From DATFDN01 sp963756495 (lineage in GTDB: Bacteria; Pseudomonadota; Alphaproteobacteria; Acetobacterales; Acetobacteraceae), in NCBI GenBank assembly GCA_963756495.1, contig CAVWNS010000001.1:558001-622000 (forward strand): DNA of 64,000 bases. The letters are read 5' to 3'. The notes under the pieces were generated by a model. That model did no database searches, was not told where the DNA came from, and worked only from the letters and a program-made list of their open reading frames with translations. Numbering within the stretch: the first letter of the stretch is position 1; each line of letters opens with the position of its first letter. The position numbers and the translations under genes are program-made. This document shows, piece by piece, positions 26,052 to 33,317 of this stretch.

Positions 26052-26882
26052 ATGGCCTTCCTGACCGAGCCCGAACCCGAGCGCGGCGCGGTGCTGCCGG
26101 TGCTGCCCGGCATCAGGCGCGTCGTCGCCGACAATCCCAGCCCGATGACCTATCACGGCACCAACACCTACCTAATCGAGACGGAACAGGGACTGGTGGT
26201 GCTCGATCCGGGTCCGGACGATTCGCGCCATGTCGAGGCCGTGCTGGCCGCCACCGGCGGTAAGGTGGACCTGATCGTGCTGTCGCACACCCATCACGAC
26301 CATCTGGGCGCGACGGCCGCGCTGAAGCAGGCGACCGGCGCGCAGACCGCCGGCTTCGCCCGGCCCGCCGACGCGGCGTTCCAGCCGGACATCAGGCTGG
26401 AGGATGCGGACGAGGTCGCCGGCATGGCGGTGCTGCACACGCCGGGCCATGCGTCGGACCATCTGTGCCTCGCGCTGCCGGGGAAGAACGGCCAGGCAAT
26501 CCTGTTCAGCGCCGATCATGTCATGTCGTGGAACTCGTCCGTCATCAGCCCGCCCGACGGTGACATGCGGGCGTATTTCGCCAGCCTGCGGCGCGTGCTG
26601 GAGCGCAACGACGATGTCTTTCTGCCCGGCCACGGCCCGGCGCTGCCCGAACCGCGCCGGCTGACCCGCGCGCTGCTGTTTCATCGCATGGAGCGCGAGC
26701 GCGCGATCCAGGTCGCGCTGCTCAGGGGTCTGACGACGACGGCGGCGCTGCGGGACAAGATGTACGCGCAGACCCATCCCCGCTTGCAGCGGGCGGCGGA
26801 ACGCAACGTCCTGGCGCACCTGCTCAAGCTGGAGGCCGAGGGCAAGGCCAGGTGCGACGGCGAGGCCTGGCGCCCCGCCTGA
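26052..26882 (+). CDS. MBL-fold metallohydrolase (LACTB2-like)
   Basis: This metallo-beta-lactamase-fold hydrolase of about 276 residues has metal ligands visible in SHTHHDHLGATAALK, then HTPGHASDHLCLALP and FSADHVMSW. A C-terminal winged-helix-like segment (LFHRMERERAIQVALLRG to LAHLLKLEAEGKA) matches the LACTB2/beta-lactamase-like group. The ATG at 26052 is preferred, preceded by GAGGTG. Members hydrolyse RNA or thioesters; the substrate here is unknown. It stands alone after ppk2. Confidence 0.88.
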   Translation: MAFLTEPEPERGAVLPVLPGIRRVVADNPSPMTYHGTNTYLIETEQGLVVLDPGPDDSRHVEAVLAATGGKVDLIVLSHTHHDHLGATAALKQATGAQTAGFARPADAAFQPDIRLEDADEVAGMAVLHTPGHASDHLCLALPGKNGQAILFSADHVMSWNSSVISPPDGDMRAYFASLRRVLERNDDVFLPGHGPALPEPRRLTRALLFHRMERERAIQVALLRGLTTTAALRDKMYAQTHPRLQRAAERNVLAHLLKLEAEGKARCDGEAWRPA

Positions 26883-27000
26883 GCGCGCCTCGGTTGCGCT
26901 GACGGCCGCGGGACTGTCGGTTTCATCGCACGCCCTGCGAGTTGGCCAGTTTGATCAGGGCCTCGGCGTGGGTGGTTTCAGGCGGCACCCTCGCCGTCCT

Positions 27001-27243
27001 TCAGTCGCGCCGATAGGTGCCTTCGATGATTGCGCGCACGTCGGCGCGGCAGAGGCCGACATCCCTCAGCTCCCTGTCGCTGAAGATTTGCAGCTGCCGG
27101 ATTTCTCGTGCTCGCTTGCGGCGAGCAGCCCAAGCGGAGCCAAGTCGAGCCAGGCCCGCTTGCGCCGAGGGGAAAATGAGGGCGGCATACGGAGCGGCGT
27201 TCGTTCCGAAGCCGGCAGGAGCGGTGGTGATACGGTTCTTCAC
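27001..27243 (-). CDS. DUF1127 domain small protein
   Basis: This 80-residue protein ends in the short DUF1127 helix pair: REIRQLQIFSDRELRDVGLCRADVRAII. That motif of about 40 residues is widespread in alphaproteobacteria and some members bind RNA or affect phosphate and carbon regulation. The N-terminal half is less conserved. It stands alone, with about 310 bases upstream before the next gene. Confidence 0.85.
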   Translation of the reverse strand: MKNRITTAPAGFGTNAAPYAALIFPSAQAGLARLGSAWAARRKRAREIRQLQIFSDRELRDVGLCRADVRAIIEGTYRRD

Positions 27244-27442
27244 GCTAAGCTCCGTTCGTCAAAGACAAAGAAGGGGCGCCAGGAGCACGGCCAGGCTGCC
27301 GCAGCTGGCAGACCGTCAGTCCGCTCCAGGCGTGACGCCGCAGGATGGGGCCGACGCAGCCGCAGCGCTGTGACCCACATCACCGCAAAATCGTTGGCAC
27401 TGCGGCGCGATTGCGTCGCCCGATCGAGGTCGGCGGAATTTA

Positions 27443-27496
27443 GCCCAACTGCTCGTTACTGCCCAACTGCTCGTTACTGCCCAACTGCTCGTTACT
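27443..27496. repeat. Three perfect 18-bp tandem repeats
   Basis: The unit GCCCAACTGCTCGTTACT occurs three times back to back, ending about 58 bp before the start of the glycine-rich protein gene. The rest of the 27244-27554 gap shows no convincing gene. The repeat could contain regulator-binding sites or be slippage-generated. Confidence 0.85.
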
Positions 27497-27554
27497 GCCA
27501 GTACCGATCGGAGCCCCGCGTTCCTAAATGATGATCTCTCGACGGGAGGACGTC

Positions 27555-27959
27555 ATGCGGAGCGCGCGCGCTGCCTGCCTGGGGCTAGCACTGCTCGGCC
27601 CTCTTCTGCTGTCTGCGAGCCCTGCGATCGCACGGGGCGGCGGTGGCGGCGGTGGAGGGCACGGAGGTGGAGGCCGCGGGGGTGGTTGGAATGGCGGCGG
27701 TTGGAATGGGGGTGGTTGGAATGGCGGCGGGTGGCATGGGAGTGGTTGGAATGGCGGTGGGTGGCGTGGTGGTGGGTGGTATAATGGGCGCTGGTACGGC
27801 GGTGGCTCTGGGTGGTGGGGGCCGGGCGTCATCATCGCACCGCCGATCTGGGTTCCACCCCCTGTGTTTTACTATGCTCCCCCACCTCCGCCGGTCTGGT
27901 CCACACCCCAGCCGGGCTCTTACGGACCACCGAGCGTAAACTTTGGGTACGGTGGATAG
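27555..27959 (+). CDS. Secreted glycine-rich repeat protein
   Basis: This protein of about 134 residues starts at ATG 27555 after GGGAGGACGTC. It has a Sec signal peptide (hydrophobic LGLALLGPLLLSASPAIA). The mature N-terminus is almost pure Gly, followed by several copies of a WNGGG-type pentapeptide. The C-terminal half is Pro/Tyr-rich (PPPVFYYAPPPPPVW). Low complexity suggests a structural or surface-exposed role. The neighbouring minus-strand gene is another small secreted Pro/Tyr/Ala-rich protein. Confidence 0.75.
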   Translation: MRSARAACLGLALLGPLLLSASPAIARGGGGGGGGHGGGGRGGGWNGGGWNGGGWNGGGWHGSGWNGGGWRGGGWYNGRWYGGGSGWWGPGVIIAPPIWVPPPVFYYAPPPPPVWSTPQPGSYGPPSVNFGYGG

Positions 27960-28090
27960 GAGGTTACATCTGCGCATCCCGCTGGCCGGGATACAGTCAC
28001 ATCGCGCCGTGCTCAGGCAAAGCATCCTAGAGGCTGCACGATCCGCGCTCGGCCTTGCGAGGATGCCCCCGTCCGGGCCGGCGCATCCAG

Positions 28091-28135
28091 CCCGATCAGT
28101 GCCAGCCTGATCAGTGCCAGCCTGATCAGCGACAG
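28091..28135. repeat. Three 15-bp imperfect tandem repeats
   Basis: The unit CCTGATCAGTGCCAG is present three times with a few mismatches, overlapping the 3' end of the small secreted-protein gene on the minus strand. It lies in the convergent gap with the glycine-rich gene. Its function is unknown. Confidence 0.6.
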
Positions 28136-28437
28136 ACCAGTTGCCCGTAGGCATCATAAACACAGGCGCCGGGCGGGTAGTAGGCAGCAGGAGGTGGTGC
28201 CGCGTATACCGGGGGCGCGTATGCGGGTGCCCCGTAAGCACCGTAGGCTGCACCGGCGTAAACGTTGCGGCGAGCCGTACGTCGCGCCACGCCGGCGTAG
28301 CTCAGCGGCGTGAGCGGGCGCCCGATGATTGCCTGGGCCTGGGTCGTCCAGGAGCCCGTCAGCGATGGCGCCTCGCTTCCGAACAGACATCCGCCGGCGG
28401 CGATGCCCATCAGCATGATGCGAAATATGTGCTTCAT
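28126..28437 (-). CDS. Small secreted Ala/Tyr/Pro-rich protein
   Basis: This 103-residue protein has an N-terminal export signal; the GIAAGGC stretch could be a lipobox, so it may be a lipoprotein. The middle is rich in Tyr, Ala and Pro (YAGAAYGAYGAPAYAPPVYAAPPPAAYYPPG). The last part has two cysteines (GACVYDAYGQLVC). No domain is recognised. Its start overlaps the upstream DUF2092 gene stop by four bases, so the pair is probably co-translated. Confidence 0.7.
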   Translation of the reverse strand: MKHIFRIMLMGIAAGGCLFGSEAPSLTGSWTTQAQAIIGRPLTPLSYAGVARRTARRNVYAGAAYGAYGAPAYAPPVYAAPPPAAYYPPGACVYDAYGQLVCR

Positions 28438-29231
28438 TTCTCGGCTCCTTGTCCGGTCGGGGCCGGCACCTCGTCGATATTCGCGAGCGCCTTGAAGTCA
28501 ACCCGCTTGGCTTCGGCGGGCGGCGTGAAGGCAAACGCATCATCGGGGGCTGGCACGTCCGTCTTCCAGTCCTTGATGCGCAGCGTGTACTCGGGAGCGG
28601 TGGCGACAGTCTTGCTGACGATGAGATACTGGCGCGGGATCGGAGATTCACCGACTTGCACCCATAGCTGCCAGTCGGTCTCATGTTCGCGGAACGCCAG
28701 GTGCTCGCAGTCCGTGCCGTCGATGACGCCCTGCCCGATATGTTCCGCATCGAGCACGTCTTGGGTAAGGGCCGCATACCCGTTGGTCAGCAGCAGATCG
28801 GCCCCCGGCGCCTCGATGAGAAACTCGCGGCTCAGCCGGTCCACCAGTTGATCGATCGACCCCGGAGCATCCGCCTGCGCGTAAGTCTTGCGATAGCGGT
28901 CAAAGACCGTAAACTGCTTCCCATCGAAGATCATCTCGACATCGCTGTAGCCGCCGGTCCGGGTGGCACGCACCTTGTCCGGCCGACTGACGAGCATCTG
29001 GCCGGAACTGCCGAATTGAATCTTTTGCAGCTCCGGGGTGACGACCTCGATGTCGGAATCGTAGCTCAGCGAGAATTTCTTCTGGCTCCCCACGTAATCG
29101 AACATGGCTTTCAGGATTGCCTTGGGATCGCCGCCTTGCGCCCGAGCGTATGGGCCGCACAGGCCCGTCGCCGTCAGCGCTGCCACCATCGAGCGGCCGA
29201 TCACTGCACGGCGCGTCGCCACAAGGTTCAT
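28434..29231 (-). CDS. DUF2092 domain periplasmic protein
   Basis: This protein of about 265 residues has a signal peptide containing RRAVIG and ending near ARAQ, so export by the Tat or Sec route is possible. The mature part matches the DUF2092 family, which has a LolA-like half-barrel fold: AILKAMFDYVGSQKKFSLSYDSDIEVV, VSRPDKVRATRTGGYSDVEMIFDG and FREHETDWQLWVQVGESPIPRQYLI. The fold suggests lipid or lipoprotein binding. It is paired with the small secreted protein downstream. An alternative start exists at 29249. Confidence 0.82.
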   Translation of the reverse strand: MNLVATRRAVIGRSMVAALTATGLCGPYARAQGGDPKAILKAMFDYVGSQKKFSLSYDSDIEVVTPELQKIQFGSSGQMLVSRPDKVRATRTGGYSDVEMIFDGKQFTVFDRYRKTYAQADAPGSIDQLVDRLSREFLIEAPGADLLLTNGYAALTQDVLDAEHIGQGVIDGTDCEHLAFREHETDWQLWVQVGESPIPRQYLIVSKTVATAPEYTLRIKDWKTDVPAPDDAFAFTPPAEAKRVDFKALANIDEVPAPTGQGAEK

Positions 29232-29249
29232 TGCCTGACCTCTCACCAC

Positions 29250-29681
29250 GGAACGATATGGCCCGAAATTCCCCGGATAGGCAACCAGGTTGATCCGACA
29301 TTTTCCTGATAGCGGGTCGGTTCCTCGACGCTGAGCGCGGGCTAGCTAGTGGATGAAATCTGACGCTTGCTATCCGCCAAACTCGACCCGAAGCCAAAGT
29401 CGCACTGGACTTCTGTAACAGGTTAAGTGCATAGCAATATCTATAGCAATATCTATAGCGTTGGCCCTCAGGGACAGATGATGGTTCCCGCCGCGACCCG
29501 CTAGCTGGGCGTAGTATAACCTGCACTAATGGAATGTTCCAACGACGGATCATGTAGCTTTCTGAACCCACTGCTCAGGGATTCCATATGCCCTTGCAGC
29601 TTACCTGGCGGCCAAGCACAATCGGGCACTGTTCAATAGGAACCAACCTGCCGTACGCAGCCTGAAGACCTGATATTCGTC
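29250..29681. other. Intergenic region without a supported gene
   Basis: About 430 bases of lower GC lie between the DUF2092 gene and the Mrr-like nuclease gene. A short direct repeat (TATAGCAATATC, twice) is seen at about 29433-29456. No ORF has a ribosome-binding site or recognisable product. Promoters for the leftward DUF2092 operon probably lie at its left edge. Confidence 0.5.
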
Positions 29682-30686
29682 CTACCGAAGATGAAACTCA
29701 GCGATCAAAGACGGCCTGGCGGAGAGCAGGCGCTCTAAATGGCTCTTTGGCCACATCTCCATCTTAGGAAGACCGCCGGATGCATTATGGCGTTCGATCC
29801 ACTGGACGGCATCCGAGGTAAATCGCCCACTTGTAGCGATTACCAGCACGTCGACGCGCGGGTCGGACCATAGTGTGGTCTGGTCCTTTACGGAAGAGGC
29901 ATGTGGCAGGGCAACACTTTTCGTCAGCCAGTGCTTGCACTGAATGATGACGCGCTGCCGGTTCGTGCCGGATAGGCCATCGACGATCACCCGTGTCACT
30001 GACAAGTCGCGGCCACGATCCGGCGCCCGAGTTTGCAGGAGCCACTCCGGGTTTTCATAACCGGGCTCGCTGCTGATCAGGACGAACAGAAGGCGCTCGA
30101 AACCACCGTCATCCAGCTTATTCCATTGAAGCGCCGTCGTGACGGCACCCCTTGGCTTAGCTGCCAAAATGTCCGAAAGATCGTTGACCTCGACAGGCAA
30201 GGGCTCGTTCACGCCATACAAACTCTTCCGAAGGCCTTCTTTGACGGCAGGCCAGTCGTGTTGTTCGATGTCGTCAAGATCGGCCCCTTGGTCAAACGCC
30301 AAGTGACGGCGGAAATCGTGCCATCTTGGCGGCTTCTGACCGCTGCCGAGCAGAACCTCGATCTGATCTGCGTGCCCCCGCAACTGCTCCCATAACGGGC
30401 TGGCGAGCTTCGCCTGGAACTCGGGATTTCCAACGTGCTGTCGAACGGCACGCAGGTCGGCATCGACCTGATCGATTACCTCGACCAGCGCGTCCCGGAC
30501 GAGCGCGCGGCGCTCCTGGTTGAATCGAAACCGATATTCCCGAATCTCGCCGCCCGGCTCCCATAATCTGGATTCCCATTGCGATGCCGCGATTGGCTCG
30601 TCGATTTCAGCCCAGTCGAAGCGCGCCTGCCCTGCACCGATCGGGCTCGGAACCGACACCTGGGGTAGCCAACCGTCAATTTTCAT
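29682..30686 (-). CDS. Mrr-type restriction endonuclease-like protein
   Basis: This 334-residue protein has a C-terminal PD-(D/E)xK nuclease domain of the Mrr type. Glu in GGFERLLFVLI, Asp in APDRGRDLSVTRV and the QCKHW motif (VIIQCKHWLTKSVALPHASSV) supply the expected acidic pair and QxK. The first ~170 residues are charged and helical without a named domain and could recognise DNA or a partner. The start overlaps a tiny upstream reading frame by 11 bases. GC is lower than the surroundings. It is probably a defence nuclease; whether it targets modified DNA is unknown. Confidence 0.8.
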   Translation of the reverse strand: MKIDGWLPQVSVPSPIGAGQARFDWAEIDEPIAASQWESRLWEPGGEIREYRFRFNQERRALVRDALVEVIDQVDADLRAVRQHVGNPEFQAKLASPLWEQLRGHADQIEVLLGSGQKPPRWHDFRRHLAFDQGADLDDIEQHDWPAVKEGLRKSLYGVNEPLPVEVNDLSDILAAKPRGAVTTALQWNKLDDGGFERLLFVLISSEPGYENPEWLLQTRAPDRGRDLSVTRVIVDGLSGTNRQRVIIQCKHWLTKSVALPHASSVKDQTTLWSDPRVDVLVIATSGRFTSDAVQWIERHNASGGLPKMEMWPKSHLERLLSARPSLIAEFHLR

Positions 30687-30844
30687 CCCACAAGCGCTCG
30701 GCTTTCACGAGGTTCGCCTCGACAACCTCGAACTGCTCCAGTGCCTTCATCAAGGAATTCATGGACAGGATTTTAAGCGGTTCGTTTTCCACTTTCCAGA
30801 CGTTAGCTTCGCGGGACAGCATTCTTAGGATCCGTAAACGCCAT
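30676..30844 (-). CDS. Tiny ORF overlapping the Mrr-like gene, probably frameshifted
   Basis: An open frame of 48 residues runs from ATG 30822 to 30676, ending NSLMKALEQFEVVEANLVKAERLWDEN. An upstream ATG at 30844 begins MAFTDPK in the next frame. Removing one base near 30823 joins them into a 55-residue charged protein. It overlaps the nuclease gene by 11 bases, a sign of coupling. The shape suggests a small helical partner of the nuclease. The extended form is inference. Confidence 0.5.
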
Positions 30845-31066
30845 TGTGAAAAACCGTTCTAAACGTTCACCAAGTCTCGTGCGCACCGCGAATAGAAACG
30901 CTGGGCCGGTCAGAATCCCGTCCAGACTGGCGCCGCTACACCCGCTCGACACGGCACTCATGTCCGCTTCCCATCACGAGCCGACCTACAAGGCGGGTAT
31001 CAAGCGTCAGGTTTCGTCCACTAGGACCGCCGCGAGTGGCAGGCGCTCGCGCGCTTCGGACGGCGA

Positions 31067-31510
31067 TTATACCGGCTTGCGAAAGAACACACGTTGATAC
31101 CCGGCCTGCTCACCCCGTCCGGTTTCCTGCCATCCGAGCGCAGGATACATGATGAGGTTTTCGGTCATCTTCTCGTGGGTGTACAGACGCAACTCGCGAT
31201 AGCCACGCCTGACCGCCTCCCGCTCGGCGAATGCCAGGAGTGCCTTGCCGATGCCGCGCCCATGGCGGGCCGGATCGACGGCGACGTTATCGAGCAGGAG
31301 ATGGCTGTCCGCTGGAAGCAGCACGATCAGCCCGGCCACGGCACCGTCGCATTCAACGACCCAGGCCGTGTGATTGCGGACATGAGACGGGTAATCGTCC
31401 AGCATCGGACCGGGAGCCTTGCCCATTCTTTCGATATACTTGGTGTACGCATCGGCCACGATTTGCGTCATGGCTGGTAGGTCGGAAACACCAGCAGGGC
31501 GGATGTTCAT
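31067..31510 (-). CDS. GNAT family N-acetyltransferase
   Basis: This 147-residue acetyltransferase starts MNIRPAGVSDLPAMTQIV and has the acetyl-CoA motif LDNVAVDPARHGRGIGKALLAFAE. The C-terminal GYRELRLYTHEKMTENLIMYPALGWQE is typical of small-molecule GNATs. It overlaps the end of the aconitase X small-subunit gene by four bases, so it should be translated with that pair and may modify the product or substrate of that pathway. Confidence 0.9.
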   Translation of the reverse strand: MNIRPAGVSDLPAMTQIVADAYTKYIERMGKAPGPMLDDYPSHVRNHTAWVVECDGAVAGLIVLLPADSHLLLDNVAVDPARHGRGIGKALLAFAEREAVRRGYRELRLYTHEKMTENLIMYPALGWQETGRGEQAGYQRVFFRKPV

Positions 31511-31950
31511 GTCGGTTGCCCGGACCCGTCCTCGGCGATCACCCGCAGTACGGGCGGGGTCGCCTCGGGGTCGATCTCGACCAGCGCGCCGTCCGGCACC
31601 GCGCGGGTGATGTCCACGGCGAACCCCGATATCATCGTCGCATCGGCCAGCGCGGCGCCCTGTACCATGATCGGGTTCACGGTGTTGAACACCAGCGCCG
31701 CCGGCACGATCCCGCGCGCCGCCATCTCGTGCAGCATCCACGCCGTCGCCACGCCCCCTTTCGCCCGGTCGAGGATCAGCACGAGCCCCACGTACGAGCG
31801 TCCGGCGAGGTGGTGATCGGGGCGCGAGAACACGCCCTTGATGCGGTCAAGGTCGTAGCGCGCCGAGAATCCGTCGCTCGCGACCAGCGCCCGCCCGCGC
31901 ACCTTCGCGCCCATCGCCGAGGTCGCCGCGAACACCAGCGCGCCGCTCAT
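31507..31950 (-). CDS. Aconitase X swivel (small) subunit
   Basis: This subunit of about 147 residues carries the DUF126/AcnX swivel domain. Family landmarks are GRALVASDGFSARYDLDRIKGVFS, DHHLAGRSYVGLVLILDRAKGG and LVFNTVNPIMVQGAALADATMISGF. It pairs with the large subunit encoded immediately upstream; the ATG at 31950 overlaps that stop as ATGA. Bacterial AcnX enzymes characterised so far dehydrate cis-3-hydroxy-L-proline. That substrate is possible here but not shown by sequence alone. Confidence 0.88.
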   Translation of the reverse strand: MSGALVFAATSAMGAKVRGRALVASDGFSARYDLDRIKGVFSRPDHHLAGRSYVGLVLILDRAKGGVATAWMLHEMAARGIVPAALVFNTVNPIMVQGAALADATMISGFAVDITRAVPDGALVEIDPEATPPVLRVIAEDGSGQPT

Positions 31951-33185
31951 GCCAACCGTCCCGAGCACGCGGCCTCAACGCATCGCTCCATCGAGAGCAG
32001 GACGGGCGCATAGCCGTAGCCGCCGAGGATGTTGGTGAGCTTCGCCGAATTCGTCGCCAGCCGCCGCCACCCGTTCGCCTCGGCCAGTTCCCGCGCGTAG
32101 CTCTGGTAGAAGCACATCCCGGAGAGCACCATCGCGCCGGACGCTTCGATTCGCGCGGTGATGCCCATGCGGTCGGCGTCCGGCTTCACCTGCGGGCTGG
32201 TCACCGCGAGCAGCGGCACCACGACGCGCCGGCCCTCCAGCATCGCGGCGAGCGTCTGCATCTCGAGCAGGGAAAGCTGCGGCGCCGAGAACACCACCAC
32301 GTCCACCGCCTCGCCGCCGTGCGCGTCGTGCGCAAGCAGCGCCTGAACCTCCGCCGCGCCCACCCGCACCGGCGCCGGCGGCGGGCCCTCGAACGCATCG
32401 GCGAGGCGCGCGGCCTCCGGCGTCACGCCCACGAGATGAAACATTGCGACGGAGCCGAAGCTCGCCATCGCCGCGCCGAAATGCTTGAGTTCGTCCGATC
32501 CCGGCACGCGGTCCAGGCCCACGATCACCGGCACGCGCCAGTAATCGCCGGCGAGCCGCCCGACGATGCCGCCCAGCGCCCCCCATTCGTGCAGCGCCCC
32601 CGGCGTCCAGGTCATCTCTACGAGCAGCGATCCGCGCCGGTGCTGCGCCAGATGGTAGCCATAGCGCGGCGTGAAGCCCGTCAGCCCCGCCGCCAGCGCC
32701 GACGGCCCGCCCTCGAAATTGGAGCGCGCCCCGAGCACCGAATTGCAGTAGATCACCACCCCGGTGTCGCCATACGCCACGTGCTCGCCGCGCACTGGCG
32801 GCATGATCGTCTGGTAGTTGACGCAGGTGTTCGTCATCAGGATGCCGAGCGCTTCGAAGGCGGCGATCGCGCGCCGCTCCAGCGCCAGCATCCAGTCCTG
32901 CTGCTTCAGCCGCGCGGCGGCGTCGAAATCGGTGCCGCGCGGGTCGGTGATCGTCGGCACGCGCACGCGCCGATCGGCTGGCGGCATCCGCGCGAACCGC
33001 TCGAGAAACGCCAAGCCCGCTTCCCCGAGCGATTCCGTGTCCGCCATGATGTGCGCCTGGCTCACGCGCACCAGGTCGCGCGCGCCCAGATAGCGGCCGA
33101 CGCGCATCTGATGCGTCACCGCCCATTGCCGCGCCGCCCCCATCGCGCCGCGCCGCATCGCCTCCGCCTCGTCGTGCAGCCGCAT
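31947..33185 (-). CDS. Aconitase X catalytic (large) subunit
   Basis: This subunit of about 412 residues has the AcnX (DUF521) catalytic domain, related to aconitase. It shows LGARDLVRVSQAHIMADTESLGEAGLAFLERF, TNTCVNYQTIMPPVRGEHVAYGDTG, and an Asn/Cys-containing CNSVLGARSNFEGGPSALAAGLTG. The cysteines in NTCVN and CNS may ligate an Fe-S cluster. The start at 33185 (MRLHDEAEAMRRG) matches the family; an in-frame ATG lies at 33206. It is the first gene of a three-gene operon with the swivel subunit and a GNAT. The likely role is cis-3-hydroxy-L-proline dehydratase or a similar dehydratase. Confidence 0.87.
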   Translation of the reverse strand: MRLHDEAEAMRRGAMGAARQWAVTHQMRVGRYLGARDLVRVSQAHIMADTESLGEAGLAFLERFARMPPADRRVRVPTITDPRGTDFDAAARLKQQDWMLALERRAIAAFEALGILMTNTCVNYQTIMPPVRGEHVAYGDTGVVIYCNSVLGARSNFEGGPSALAAGLTGFTPRYGYHLAQHRRGSLLVEMTWTPGALHEWGALGGIVGRLAGDYWRVPVIVGLDRVPGSDELKHFGAAMASFGSVAMFHLVGVTPEAARLADAFEGPPPAPVRVGAAEVQALLAHDAHGGEAVDVVVFSAPQLSLLEMQTLAAMLEGRRVVVPLLAVTSPQVKPDADRMGITARIEASGAMVLSGMCFYQSYARELAEANGWRRLATNSAKLTNILGGYGYAPVLLSMERCVEAACSGRLA

Positions 33186-33317
33186 CGCCGCTCCCGGCCG
33201 CTTCATCGGCGCTCTACCGGCAGCGTAAGAGCGGGGAAGTTGACCGGCAAGCCGCCCATGCCAGGATCGGCGCGCGCTCATCGGGGAATCGCGGATGCAC
33301 ACTGAACGGTTCATCGC

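Noticed and set aside
27443..27496. CRISPR-like repeats
   Set aside because: The units are directly adjacent with no spacers, only three copies, and no cas gene is present.
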